A stretch of DNA of 28,663 nucleotides, from positions 1 to 28,663 of the IMG/VR virus record IMGVR_UViG_3300025326_000163; one strand, 5' to 3'. Under the pieces are notes generated by a model. That model searched no databases and was not told where the DNA came from. It saw only the letters and a list, made by a program, of their open reading frames with translations. Both the position numbers and the translations under genes were made by a program. Shown here in pieces: positions 19,030 to 27,559 of the stretch. Each line of letters starts with the position of its first letter. Position 1 is the stretch's first letter. The stretch comes from a virus.

Positions 19030-20561
19030 ACTTCAATTTTCATTATGTCGAATAATTGAGATGACGTTACGGATAATTCGAGATTGAACCCAGCGCCTCT
19101 ACCGATTGGGGAAAATCCTTTGGACGAAACTCTGTCGGCATAGAAAAATCCCGAATTCCAATAAAACAATCCGCCGAAATACCCCGGCCCACCCCAATAC
19201 CCTCCTGGGTCTCCAACTGGAGGTCCTTCCAGGGGAACGGTGCAAGTATTGATTGCATAATCCTCTCCCCACTCGAAATCCATGATTAGATCGGCATCGG
19301 CAATGCGCCGGTAAAAAACTCTCCCCCTCAATTGTTGTAACTGGGGATTGAAATTTCCAATATTGTCGTAATATTTCGATCTGCGAAACGCTTCAATGGT
19401 GGTATTACCGTTATCCCCATCCCCGGTTCCTTCCAGACAATAAATGTTCCCCGTTGAATCTCCGAAAAAGACAAAATAATCGTCTGTCCCGGGAGAGCGC
19501 ATGTAAACTGCGGTATTTGTGGAAAATGACGATGTATGCCCGGTTTTATAAATCGACCATGGGGAAAATCCGACTGAAAGCATATCCTTGAAAAAAACAA
19601 GCAGTTTATTCGAGCCTGCAAAAAAATATACTTTCTGCCTCTGCTGGTCGTAAACTGAAATGCAGTCAGTCAAATTTTCAACAGTAGGTCGTATCCACCG
19701 CGATAGATCGTCGCCTTTGATATCGCCGTAAGTGTCGGTAGACCTGACGGATTCCACACCGCCGCCTTTTTTCATGTAAAAAACATCGTCCCCGGTAAGA
19801 ATCATGGTTTCCGTACCGGTGGCGAACGACCCCGGATAAAATGGATCCCATTGGAAATTGACCGAACTTGTACCGGATAATTTCCACAAACTCCCGCCTT
19901 CGGTGGAAATTATCAACGTGCCGTAAAACGGCGCTACCCCGTTTATCGGGCGCAAATCCGGCGTTACCATGTAGAAAGCTTCGTTCCCGGTACTGAACGA
20001 TGAATCCTTCGCCCTCAGAGTCGTATTATACGAAGTCGGAGTTTCAAAAGCCGATGCCACAAGAAGATGCGGCGTATCGTTCCCGGCCTTTACATTGAAC
20101 AGCCACATCCTCCCAAGATGAACGAGTCCGTATTTCGCATATAGATCGACCCCCAATCCAGTCGTAAGCGTTGTTAATGCCGAACCGTCCCATTTTTTTA
20201 CAACGGTCAGTTTGGATATATCGGTTATTACCGAATAACCGCCCAGGGTCCATGTGACGCCTCGCAATTTAGAGGCCGTATTGACCGTTCCTTTCGATGT
20301 AAAGGTCGAACCGTCCCACAAATAAACCGTATTTGCCGACTGAACCAGCGTTGTTTCAACATCCGCCGAGGTAATCAACTGGACAAATCCGTTTATTGAA
20401 GCTGCATTAGTAGCCGTCCCCTTGTTGTCGAATGGTTTTCTCGGACGAAAATGAGTATCTCTGGATCCAAGCTCAAAATTGTATCCGAGCGTGCATTCTT
20501 GATCTTGAACGAGTGTTATATCCTGCTCATTGAGGCCGCCTTCAAAAGTAAGGGTAGCCAT
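19026..20561 (-). CDS. Tail hub protein, P22 gp10-like
   Basis: The 511-residue protein is strand-rich throughout, with regularly spaced Trp/Gly/Asp turns (TVYLWDGSTFTSKGTVNTAS, VKKWDGSALTTL, GSLWKLSGTSSVNFQWDP, NIYCLEGTGDG), the look of a beta-propeller. It begins MATLTFEGGLNEQDITLVQD, a block I associate with P22-like packaged-DNA stabilisation proteins (gp10, 472 residues). These form the hexameric hub below the portal-adaptor ring. It follows the gp4-like gene with an overlapping start (TAATG) and precedes the gene-14-like protein, the same order as in P22. Confidence 0.65.
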   Translation of the reverse strand: MATLTFEGGLNEQDITLVQDQECTLGYNFELGSRDTHFRPRKPFDNKGTATNAASINGFVQLITSADVETTLVQSANTVYLWDGSTFTSKGTVNTASKLRGVTWTLGGYSVITDISKLTVVKKWDGSALTTLTTGLGVDLYAKYGLVHLGRMWLFNVKAGNDTPHLLVASAFETPTSYNTTLRAKDSSFSTGNEAFYMVTPDLRPINGVAPFYGTLIISTEGGSLWKLSGTSSVNFQWDPFYPGSFATGTETMILTGDDVFYMKKGGGVESVRSTDTYGDIKGDDLSRWIRPTVENLTDCISVYDQQRQKVYFFAGSNKLLVFFKDMLSVGFSPWSIYKTGHTSSFSTNTAVYMRSPGTDDYFVFFGDSTGNIYCLEGTGDGDNGNTTIEAFRRSKYYDNIGNFNPQLQQLRGRVFYRRIADADLIMDFEWGEDYAINTCTVPLEGPPVGDPGGYWGGPGYFGGLFYWNSGFFYADRVSSKGFSPIGRGAGFNLELSVTSSQLFDIMKIEV

Positions 20562-21253
20562 TAGCGGTATGAATATCCGTAATATGACGATGGGTTATCA
20601 TGCCTCAGAAACGCATACAGCCTCGATTTAGCATTGTTGTAAGCGGCGTCTTCAACCAATAATCCTAAATCTTTATCGGATTTCATAAAGAAGAACCTTC
20701 GAGCCGCCATGGAAACAAATGAATAATGTTCTTCGTTGTTGTGAAACGGCATGGTATCCGACGAATTGGAAACCATGACAGAAGCTTCATAATCATAGGC
20801 AAGACTACGGTTGTTGTAAGTGGAATTCGGTACGTTATAAAAAGCGATTTTCTTCGTAGTCGTATTGTCCCAATACCAGTAATTCGGCGCGCCTTCCGTT
20901 GTCTTGTAAAGAAGATCGTAATGCTGGAGCAATTCTTCCCCGCCTTTGTATTCGTAAATCCTGGTTCCGTCGGTTGCGTCGTAAAATGACGCAATTCCGA
21001 AAAAACGGATGAAACCAGCCGCTAATGCGTAACTTCTGGTTGAAGTCAGCAAAGTAATCGTGCCAGATGTTTTTTCGTATGGAACAAGTCTTTCGGAAAC
21101 AATCTCGGCGATTTCGTCTTGAATAGCGATTTGAGACAATGAAATATCCGAGGCATGCTGCGTGTCACCGAAAGTCGTTATGTCGTCATCTCCACCGCGA
21201 ATAATTCCATTTATTCTCAAAACCCGATTAACCGAGTCTATGAAAGTCGCCAT
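20561..21253 (-). CDS. Head-tail adaptor, gp4-like
   Basis: ATG 21253, six bases after GGAG, is preferred over the slightly longer reading from 21265. The 230-residue product starts MATFIDSVNRVLRINGIIRG and has an N-terminal helix bundle (IAIQDEIAEIVSERLVPYE), a strand part (GTITLLTSTRSYALAAGFIR, TDGTRIYEYKGGEELLQ) and a Tyr-rich C-terminal tail. This fits the P22 gp4 / T7 gp11 adaptor class that forms the ring under the portal. Its first 23 codons plus ribosome binding site are duplicated upstream (see 21321-21407). Confidence 0.65.
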   Translation of the reverse strand: MATFIDSVNRVLRINGIIRGGDDDITTFGDTQHASDISLSQIAIQDEIAEIVSERLVPYEKTSGTITLLTSTRSYALAAGFIRFFGIASFYDATDGTRIYEYKGGEELLQHYDLLYKTTEGAPNYWYWDNTTTKKIAFYNVPNSTYNNRSLAYDYEASVMVSNSSDTMPFHNNEEHYSFVSMAARRFFFMKSDKDLGLLVEDAAYNNAKSRLYAFLRHDNPSSYYGYSYR

Positions 21254-21271
21254 GTAAGACTCCAAAAAGAA
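21185..21271. repeat. 87-bp direct repeat, gene-proximal copy
   Basis: Identical to 21321-21407, 136 bp away. It contains the first 23 codons of the gp4-like gene, its start (21253) and its GGAG ribosome binding site. Confidence 0.95.
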
Positions 21272-21274
21272 TGG

Positions 21275-21299
21275 TTTTTGAAGTCTTAGACTTCAAAAA
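21275..21299. terminator. Perfect 11-bp inverted repeat, bidirectional terminator-like
   Basis: TTTTTGAAGTC (21275-21285) and GACTTCAAAAA (21289-21299) form a stem with a TTA loop. The A/T ends would give U-runs in both directions. It lies between the first terminator of the tandem pair and the gp4-like gene. Confidence 0.6.
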
Positions 21300-21302
21300 G
21301 AA

Positions 21303-21320
21303 GGGGGCGTTAGCCGCCCC
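21303..21320 (-). terminator. Rho-independent terminator, gene-proximal copy
   Basis: Read on the minus strand, GGGGCG and CGCCCC pair (6 bp, 5-base loop), followed by CTTCTTTTT. Its seventh base pair was lost at the duplication junction. Confidence 0.65.
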
Positions 21321-21407
21321 GTCATCTCCACCGCGAATAATTCCATTTATTCTCAAAACCCGATTAACCGAGTCTATGAAAGTCGCCATGTAAGACTCCA
21401 AAAAGAA
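21321..21407. repeat. 87-bp direct repeat, upstream copy
   Basis: Identical to 21185-21271. It holds a full copy of the gp4-like ribosome binding site and start (ATG 21389), but the reading frame then runs through the terminators and ends at 21228 as a 54-residue hybrid. Confidence 0.95.
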
Positions 21408-21426
21408 GGGGGCGTTAGCCGCCCCC
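21408..21426 (-). terminator. Rho-independent terminator after the coat gene
   Basis: On the minus strand GGGGGCG pairs with CGCCCCC around a GCTAA loop and is followed by TTCTTTTT. It is a classic intrinsic terminator about 40 bases after the coat protein stop. Confidence 0.8.
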
Positions 21427-21464
21427 AATTTATTGCTATTTTGTTGTTAGTAGTATTCTCGGTA

Positions 21465-22547
21465 CTACGAGATGTCCTTACACAGGGTCTGGATTTTCAC
21501 AATCCAATTCCCATTGAGGATTTTCGTAGCATGCCACGCCTTCCATGAAACCTGACCGATTTCATTGAACGCATCGGCGATGCCGGACGATCCGGGCTTG
21601 TGATAGATGATCTCGATAGGTTTGTCCCTGTTCTCATCCATCGTCTTTACGGAAGTGCCGAATGCCGCTCCGAGCCCGACCGTGCCAATCGCGTCCTTGC
21701 CGTAAACATACGATGTATACACATCGTTGGTATCGACGGATGTGCCGCGAAAGACATTTGAGGTTGAGGTTGTACCGGCTCCGGTTTCGATGGGAGCGAT
21801 TTCGGTAGTCACCCAGCGAACGCCTCCGACAGCGCCGTGTTCGCCCACGAGCGTTTCAGTATACCCGCCGTATTGCTCGACACCGACATACCCGGTAATA
21901 GCGCGAATGTCGATTTCCACATCGGGGTGGTTAATACCGAAATAACTGGCGCGAACAGTCGATGTATTGACGTTCGTTGAACCAGTTCCCATCGGGAACA
22001 ACTTCATTGCGGAATTACGTTGAAGTTTGTTGACCGCCCACTTCACATCGTTTGTCAGCATCTCGGCGACCACGGCGCTCTTATTCGCCGCGCCAGAGGC
22101 GTAGCGAACTTGAGAAGCGTTGTCGAATTCGAGACGGGCAACCGAATTCAACGACTCTCCGGCGTTTGCGCCGAGAACATCCATGAGCGCCATCGTGTCG
22201 GAGTCGATATTGAACAAGTCAATTTCTTCTGCCAGGGTGATGCCGTTGGCATACTTGGCTACAGCCTTCGAGATGTTGGTATAGGTCGGGCGAACCGTGG
22301 TGCGGCCGATACCGAAAGCTACTGTGGAACCGGGGGACGCCTGAGTGAGCGCCGTGGTTACCGCAGCAAGGTTTTCGATTCGACGCCACAATACGGTGGC
22401 CGAACCCTTTTTCTTGTCCAAAGTTCCGGGTCGGGTGCCATTGAAAAACGGCAACACCTTACGGGCCGCACTCAGAAGTCCACGGACATATACGTTATTG
22501 ACTTCTCCGGGGAGGTCTGAGGTACTGGTTGTTAAAACAATAGCCAT
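21465..22547 (-). CDS. Major capsid protein, N4-gp56-like
   Basis: The 360-residue protein starts MAIVLTTSTSDLPGEVNNVY, with an AAGG about eight bases upstream. The order of blocks (RGLLSAARKVLPFFNGTRP, SATVLWRRIENLAAVTTALT, KYANGITLAEEIDLFNIDSD, NAGESLNSVARLEFDN) matches what I know as the N4-gp56 family of HK97-fold coat proteins. In that fold it forms the icosahedral shell. The scaffold-like gene lies directly upstream and a strong terminator directly downstream, as expected for the most expressed virion gene. P22 itself has a different coat family. Confidence 0.8.
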   Translation of the reverse strand: MAIVLTTSTSDLPGEVNNVYVRGLLSAARKVLPFFNGTRPGTLDKKKGSATVLWRRIENLAAVTTALTQASPGSTVAFGIGRTTVRPTYTNISKAVAKYANGITLAEEIDLFNIDSDTMALMDVLGANAGESLNSVARLEFDNASQVRYASGAANKSAVVAEMLTNDVKWAVNKLQRNSAMKLFPMGTGSTNVNTSTVRASYFGINHPDVEIDIRAITGYVGVEQYGGYTETLVGEHGAVGGVRWVTTEIAPIETGAGTTSTSNVFRGTSVDTNDVYTSYVYGKDAIGTVGLGAAFGTSVKTMDENRDKPIEIIYHKPGSSGIADAFNEIGQVSWKAWHATKILNGNWIVKIQTLCKDIS

Positions 22548-22552
22548 CTTTA

Positions 22553-23218
22553 TTACCTTCTATTAGTGGCCCACCATCTATCGAATTCAGTATCGGACAT
22601 ATTAAGCGGTTCGCTAGAACCGGATTTCTGCTGAGTTGTAGACATGGCCTTTTGACTTGCCTTGGCCGCTCGCTGATTTTCCATCAATTGAGGATCGGAA
22701 CGCACCTGAAAGACTTTGCCGGCCTCGGAGGCGATAACATCCAGGGCTTCGTTCAGAGCATTCGGGTTTACGTTCCTGTTATCCCAGATTCGCTTGAAAA
22801 TCCGGTCATCCCGGTATTTCTTCTCAAGCAGAATCTCCGCGTAAACAGAGTCAATTTTCAGTTTATCAGTGACTTTTGCGACCGCCTTGTTGACCTCGGT
22901 ATTCAGTTTTTCCAGTTCTGCGTTTTTCCTGATCTCCGTAACGGAATTCGCCAGCTCCCTCAATGTCCCGCCGATAACGGTATTTTGATAAGCCTGGTAT
23001 TTATTCCACCCTTCCAGGTCGGAGACTGGATCCGGCACAGCCAAAGGCTGTGCGTATTGCGGCGGTTGCTGAACTTGAGGCTGAACTTGAGGCTGAAAAT
23101 TCTTTACTTCCTCCTCGACATTATACTTCTTGGCAACATCCGCCAGAGTAGGTTGAGGGGCTTCTTTTACTTCCGTTTCAACAGGCGCATCGCTCTGCTG
23201 AGCATTTTCTTCATTCAT
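22553..23218 (-). CDS. Scaffolding-type protein
   Basis: The 221-residue product is acidic and Gln/Pro-rich at the N-terminus (MNEENAQQSDAPVETEVKEA, then QPQVQPQVQQPPQYAQP), helical and charged in the middle (NSVTEIRKNAELEKLNTEVN), and ends in a polar tail (SSEPLNMSDTEFDRWWATNR). This disorder-helix-tail design and the location just upstream of the coat gene are typical of scaffolding proteins, which guide capsid assembly and then leave. The start overlaps the previous stop and has GGAG upstream. The N4-gp56 phages I know carry a similar gene here. Confidence 0.65.
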   Translation of the reverse strand: MNEENAQQSDAPVETEVKEAPQPTLADVAKKYNVEEEVKNFQPQVQPQVQQPPQYAQPLAVPDPVSDLEGWNKYQAYQNTVIGGTLRELANSVTEIRKNAELEKLNTEVNKAVAKVTDKLKIDSVYAEILLEKKYRDDRIFKRIWDNRNVNPNALNEALDVIASEAGKVFQVRSDPQLMENQRAAKASQKAMSTTQQKSGSSEPLNMSDTEFDRWWATNRR

Positions 23219-23411
23219 TTATGTTCTCCAATCTTAAAAATATCACCCAAATATCGAATCCTTCCTTTTTGGCGGATTCGTGCTTCCAGACCTCCGTATT
23301 GTCGTTACGGGGATCGTGGCCCGGAATGACCGGTCTTTGATCCATGATTGTTTCAATCACGGACATAAATCGCGGATCAGTTTTCAATTCAAGAAGATAT
23401 TCGTTATTCAT
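23211..23411 (-). CDS. Small hypothetical protein upstream of scaffold
   Basis: The 66-residue product (MNNEYLLELKTDPRFMSVIE) starts at an ATG overlapping the previous stop (ATGA) and its end overlaps the scaffold start. Sequence blocks include TIMDQRPVIPGHDPRNDNTE and WKHESAKKEGFDIWV. The last part (EGFDIWVIFL) is hydrophobic. No family is recognised. The tight coupling on both sides shows that it is a genuine member of the head operon. It may be a minor head or assembly factor. Confidence 0.6.
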   Translation of the reverse strand: MNNEYLLELKTDPRFMSVIETIMDQRPVIPGHDPRNDNTEVWKHESAKKEGFDIWVIFLRLENINE

Positions 23412-23722
23412 GCGGCTTCCAAAAGTATTTGGAGGATCAGATGTTCTTCTTCATTCATTTCTTCTTGAACCTCGATCAACCTTTTCTGCGATTTTTCATA
23501 TTTATCATTTATCTGCTGTTCGGCTTTTACAAACGCATCATGGAAGTTTACCATCGCTATTTCAACATTATCTGCAAGACGTGCTTTTTGTTCCAGCTTC
23601 TTTGCCGCTTCAAAATCCGCTTTCTCTGCGGCAAGCCGGATAAGCCGAATCAATAGTTGCGATTGCCCCGCTTTGTGAGACCATGCTGCCCCAAGTTCCC
23701 AATGAAGTTCCTCCGGCGACAT
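23408..23722 (-). CDS. Helical coiled-coil protein of the head operon
   Basis: The strongest part is the C-terminal 80 residues: RLAAEKADFEAAKKLEQKAR, then FHDAFVKAEQQINDKYEKSQ and a Glu-rich end. This is a long charged coiled coil. ATG 23722 gives 104 residues, but its ribosome binding site spacing is poor and the first 37 residues overlap the previous gene in another frame. TTG 23649 or a nearby start would avoid most of the overlap. The stop overlaps the next start. It could be a scaffold-like helper. No family is recognised. Confidence 0.55.
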   Translation of the reverse strand: MSPEELHWELGAAWSHKAGQSQLLIRLIRLAAEKADFEAAKKLEQKARLADNVEIAMVNFHDAFVKAEQQINDKYEKSQKRLIEVQEEMNEEEHLILQILLEAA

Positions 23723-23897
23723 AACTCCCAGCCGTGCCAACCTCGGTGAAGTCTCCGAGCGCCGGAGACGCGGTAGTCTGAGATGGGGTGACTGTGTTGT
23801 CGCAAACAGCGCATTTGATGTCATCCGTTGACTCCCATCCGCCATCCAGCATGAAGGCAAGGGCTTCGTTGAAAACGATCAGATCGCCCCTGGCCAT
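23610..23897 (-). CDS. Head-operon protein, probably truncated
   Basis: The 95-residue product begins MARGDLIVFNEALAFMLDGG with a TAATG overlap after the portal gene and an AGGGA ribosome binding site. The blocks WESTDDIKCAVCDNTV, ALGDFTEVGTAGSYVAGGTS and LGTWGSMVSQSGAIATIDSA resemble a phage family I recall as about 120-130 residues that continues with a Trp- and Thr-rich strand region. Here the sequence leaves that pattern after IDSA and stops 14 residues later, with the next gene overlapping in another frame. A deletion or frameshift probably removed the C-terminal third. The family role is unknown. Confidence 0.55.
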   Translation of the reverse strand: MARGDLIVFNEALAFMLDGGWESTDDIKCAVCDNTVTPSQTTASPALGDFTEVGTAGSYVAGGTSLGTWGSMVSQSGAIATIDSAYPACRRESGF

Positions 23898-26044
23898 TAT
23901 TCCCTGGCTCCGGTTGCTTCGGCCAATTTACCATTGGCATCGCGTGTAATTTTGACCTTAATCGGCTTATTCATATGGTTGATAAGAGTGCTTACTGTTT
24001 TGTTCATTTCCGATAATTTGTTGTCCACTTCCGATGTCTGTTTCTCTGAAATGGACAAAATCTTGTCGAGAGAACCGACGATGGCATTTATTTCCGATAT
24101 AGATATCACCGGTCCCTGCTGACTACCGGCGGATTTCGCCACTTCCAATTGAGCCTTGAGCACGCTCAATTCTCCTTCGAGCTGCGTTTTGAATTCAGTG
24201 ACATTTATCTGTGTTTCCGCGCGCATCTGCGCTTCAACCATCTTGGCTTCATTAACCGCCTTAACGATGGCAAGTTCTTTTTCAAGCTCGAATGTTTGCG
24301 CTTTAAGCTCATCAATGGCTTTCTGCGCCTCTTGCTTGACCTGAGCGACTTCCGGAGATTCTTCCGGAATATTTATATATCTTTCAGGATTCTTAACCCC
24401 GGCATCTTGGTAAGCCTGTTTTGCCAATTCCAGGACATTCGGGATATCCCTTGTTTTCTCGTTCCCGAGAAGGAAAGCCGTTACGTCATTCGTCCGCGTA
24501 GCCCTCGCCTTTTCTCCCAATGCGCCCCTTGAACCCACCACATCGAATACTACGTTATCTGGTATTTGATCGCGGGTTACGCGCATGAAATCCGGGGCAT
24601 CCAATTCCGGGTTATAAAACGTATATCCTTCCAGGTTTGCCTTGTTCAATTCATGCTGCATGTAGAGAAACGGCCTAAGAGCATGTCTTTCCTGTTTATC
24701 CACGAATTCAGCAGTACGAATTTCCGCCTTTACATCCGCCGTGGTAATTTCGGTTGCGGTTTTGTCAGTTGAATCGCCGCCCGCTCCCGAACGGATAGCA
24801 TTGATGCCCAACCCCTGATTCAATTGTCCGATGATGAATTCCAACCCTATCATGGCGGATTGCGGATCTCCTGCCTGTATTTCCTTTATTCCATAGGTCC
24901 CTTTGACGCCGATTTTGGCCCCGGGAGCCATTCTTGGCCCGCCATCGAGAACCATTTGAGGATCGTTTGCATCGTAAGCAATCGGCGGTTCCACCTTCAT
25001 TGCCATCGAATCCACCAGCTTGTTCGCCAACTGGCTTCCCAATTTTTGCAACGGTGCCAGCTTGATAAGTGGCGACGTGGAATACGGATCGCGAATGTCC
25101 ATCCGTTCGTAGCCTGAATAAATTATGGACGGATAAGGAAGTTCGTTCGGCGCGTAGTAAACGATAATGTCGTTTGCGAGAATGACTTTTGAATTCGGGA
25201 GAACGATGGGGCTATCCCCGCGCTCTATTTCCAGGTCTCCGTAATATTTAATTAACTCGATATCGTCCGTTTCAACATCCTTGTTGTCATGTTTCTGCTT
25301 CCCACTCTTTTTCACCCTTTCGATGTTTTCTGCCATCCAGCCGTCGCCAACGGCCATTTGCCGAAGTAGATATAACGGGATGAAATCCACCAGGATCATC
25401 GAACCGGTGTAAAACAAATCTGTCCCTACTACCGATGGTGACGGGTCAGGATATGAATTCCACATGGAATATGGAACCCATACCGGTGCCGATACCTGGT
25501 TTATGCCGGAACCATCGGTATATCGGATCCGATTATCCATGCGGATTTCAGCGACATAAGAACCGTGGTGGAGAGCTTCCTTTACGGACAGTTCATACCG
25601 GGCTTTCAAGCCGAAATCCATATGTTGCTGAACCAGCAATGCCCGATAGGCTTTATCGGTAAAATCCTGCGATCTTGCGTTTACTTGTTTAGTCCCGGTA
25701 TTGGGATCCAAAATCGCAGGCAATTCTGCATGGGACTCGAACCATGAACGGTTCGTCGGAAACGTCAATCGCATAACATCGGCGGTAATGATCTCAGAAG
25801 CCTTCGCCAACTCCCCTAACTCCATGACTGAACGCCATTCGGGGTCGATTTTTTTCCCGTCCCTGGAAAACCGTTTCATCGGCTCCATCGCAACCTGCCG
25901 GTCCACTTCCTTCCAGATTATTTCATGGGACTTGCGAAATTTCTGATCTTTACGCGATTTATATTCAGAACGTATCTTATCCGCACATTTGTCCCAATCT
26001 TTACGGGAAATTTTTCTTTTTTTGATACCGTTTATATCCGTCAT
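23897..26044 (-). CDS. Portal protein
   Basis: The 715-residue product is directly downstream of the terminase and close in length to P22 gp1 (725). It has a charged start (MTDINGIKKRKISRKDWDKC), a strand-rich clip/wing part (SAPVWVPYSMWNSYPDPSPS, WMAENIERVKKSGKQKHDNK), the typical helical crown part with DIRDPYSTSPLIKLAPLQKL and MAPGAKIGVKGTYGIKEIQA, and a long C-terminal coiled coil (about 590-700). Portal proteins form the 12-fold ring for DNA entry and exit. Gene order, length and domain layout agree; sequence family is not named. Confidence 0.8.
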   Translation of the reverse strand: MTDINGIKKRKISRKDWDKCADKIRSEYKSRKDQKFRKSHEIIWKEVDRQVAMEPMKRFSRDGKKIDPEWRSVMELGELAKASEIITADVMRLTFPTNRSWFESHAELPAILDPNTGTKQVNARSQDFTDKAYRALLVQQHMDFGLKARYELSVKEALHHGSYVAEIRMDNRIRYTDGSGINQVSAPVWVPYSMWNSYPDPSPSVVGTDLFYTGSMILVDFIPLYLLRQMAVGDGWMAENIERVKKSGKQKHDNKDVETDDIELIKYYGDLEIERGDSPIVLPNSKVILANDIIVYYAPNELPYPSIIYSGYERMDIRDPYSTSPLIKLAPLQKLGSQLANKLVDSMAMKVEPPIAYDANDPQMVLDGGPRMAPGAKIGVKGTYGIKEIQAGDPQSAMIGLEFIIGQLNQGLGINAIRSGAGGDSTDKTATEITTADVKAEIRTAEFVDKQERHALRPFLYMQHELNKANLEGYTFYNPELDAPDFMRVTRDQIPDNVVFDVVGSRGALGEKARATRTNDVTAFLLGNEKTRDIPNVLELAKQAYQDAGVKNPERYINIPEESPEVAQVKQEAQKAIDELKAQTFELEKELAIVKAVNEAKMVEAQMRAETQINVTEFKTQLEGELSVLKAQLEVAKSAGSQQGPVISISEINAIVGSLDKILSISEKQTSEVDNKLSEMNKTVSTLINHMNKPIKVKITRDANGKLAEATGARE

Positions 26045-26045
26045 T

Positions 26046-27479
26046 TCAGCCCCAATTACTCATGCCCGCATAAGATTGTTGTGGTTTCGCTCTGACGGGT
26101 TGCGTCATGGCATGACGCCTCATCTGCACCGCGTAACGGGTAGCGTCCATCAAGTCATCGTTGAGTTTTACGATTTCACCGTCCTTGCGATGGTACATTC
26201 GCCACTCATCGAACCAATCTTTCAGGTGCGAAAATACCTTGAACCGTCCGGTTTCCATGCGCGATAGAATTTCCAGAACGCCGACTTCGACGCCATTCCC
26301 TCCTTGGCCTTCCTTTTGCCCTATCGAGGGTGGATTTGAGAATGGCTGGAAGTGCATGTTACAACCCATGGATCGGTATAAATCCGCCATGGGTTTGCCG
26401 GATTTCGGGTCATGCTTCATTCCGTCATGCGGCCATGCGATTGGAACCCATTCCCCACGCGATTTGATGGCTTGCGCATGGACTTCCAATAAAGCCTTGG
26501 ATTGTTTCCAAACATCGTAAACGTAGATTACGTCCGTGTCCCGATCCCATGCGAGACATACCAGCGCAGCCGGGTGATCCCACCCGAAATCCACCGCGAA
26601 GATTCTCGCCCAATGACCGGGAATAACTATCGGATCGGTTTTGAGAACGTCTTCATTCACCGGATACACGATACCTGTGCCCATCATCGGCACACCCCGG
26701 CGGCGCATTTCTCTTTCGTGAGACGGGATTGCCCCTAATTTCTGTTCCTGTTTTTCGGGAGTCATGTGAGGCGCATCGTCCCATTCCGCGTGGACGACAG
26801 CCTGTCCCATTTTTAGATCGTTTACGAATTGATGCACTACGTTCGTAAATCCTTCTTCCGGGGTGAAGGTCAGGAACAAGATACCATTGGTGGCGAAAGT
26901 CCCACGAAGCATTTGCGACCATACGTCCGCAGGCGGTTCTTCGTCACCCCAACCGCCGTCGATACGGTATCCCATGAATTTCTTCGCACCTTGCTCATAG
27001 GCACGAAAATAAACTTTCGACCACCCGCCGGAAACGTGTTTCACCAAAACGGAATCGTAAGCGTTTGGGACTCCGGGCTTTCTCGTAGGCTCCCCGATGA
27101 ACTTCTTCGGAACCGCTCCGGTCCCGAGCGACCGGTCATCCGTGGGCTCACCGAAGATTTCACGTTGGCATCGGTCACGAGTCGTTTCGTTCGTGGTACT
27201 GGCAACCATCCATTCGACCGGCTTATCGAATCTATACCCTTCCCACCACGCAGGATACAGACCGGTTAAATGAAACGCCGTCTCCATCGCGCCGCAAAAT
27301 GTCTTTCCGACCTGATTCCCGGCGATTAACGCTCTTTGAGCGGCCAGTCCACCGCCCAGTCCATGAGCATGGTGAAACTTTTTTTGATAACCATACGGCT
27401 CGTAGAATTCGAGCCTATGCGTATTCCGGTAATTTTCTATTTGCGATACGAGATTTGTTACGTCTTCAAGTTTATTCAT
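26046..27479 (-). CDS. terL: Terminase large subunit
   Basis: The 477-residue protein carries the packaging motor motifs: Walker A GNQVGKT at 54-60, Walker B YRIDGGWGDEEPP with Asp179 and Glu180, and the coupling motif LTFTPEEG (203-210). The nuclease domain has Asp297 in AVDFGWDHP, Asp352 in AWPHDGM, and Asp442/Asp445 in DDLMDATRYA, as in RNase H-fold terminases. It is full length. It pumps DNA into the prohead and cuts concatemers. ATG 27479 has no clear Shine-Dalgarno and lies just after a repeat-rich gap. No small terminase was recognised in the window. Confidence 0.9.
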   Translation of the reverse strand: MNKLEDVTNLVSQIENYRNTHRLEFYEPYGYQKKFHHAHGLGGGLAAQRALIAGNQVGKTFCGAMETAFHLTGLYPAWWEGYRFDKPVEWMVASTTNETTRDRCQREIFGEPTDDRSLGTGAVPKKFIGEPTRKPGVPNAYDSVLVKHVSGGWSKVYFRAYEQGAKKFMGYRIDGGWGDEEPPADVWSQMLRGTFATNGILFLTFTPEEGFTNVVHQFVNDLKMGQAVVHAEWDDAPHMTPEKQEQKLGAIPSHEREMRRRGVPMMGTGIVYPVNEDVLKTDPIVIPGHWARIFAVDFGWDHPAALVCLAWDRDTDVIYVYDVWKQSKALLEVHAQAIKSRGEWVPIAWPHDGMKHDPKSGKPMADLYRSMGCNMHFQPFSNPPSIGQKEGQGGNGVEVGVLEILSRMETGRFKVFSHLKDWFDEWRMYHRKDGEIVKLNDDLMDATRYAVQMRRHAMTQPVRAKPQQSYAGMSNWG

Positions 27480-27480
27480 T

Positions 27481-27559
27481 AAACTTATTCACAAGATTCC
27501 ATAGTCGTTAAGCTGTTCCAGCCATCAAGCTGTTCCAGCCATCTCAAAACTTATTCACA
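27481..27559. repeat. Nested direct repeats between radical SAM and terminase genes
   Basis: AAACTTATTCACA occurs at 27481-27493 and 27547-27559. Between them AAGCTGTTCCAGCCATC is duplicated in tandem (27510-27526 and 27527-27543). Fifteen of its bases recur at 27642-27656 inside the radical SAM gene, where they encode DGWNS. Confidence 0.9.

Noticed and set aside
21228-21389. 54-residue ORF from the duplicated gp4 start as a normal gene
   Set aside because: It is a by-product of the duplication and runs through a terminator; kept only as a possible attenuator.
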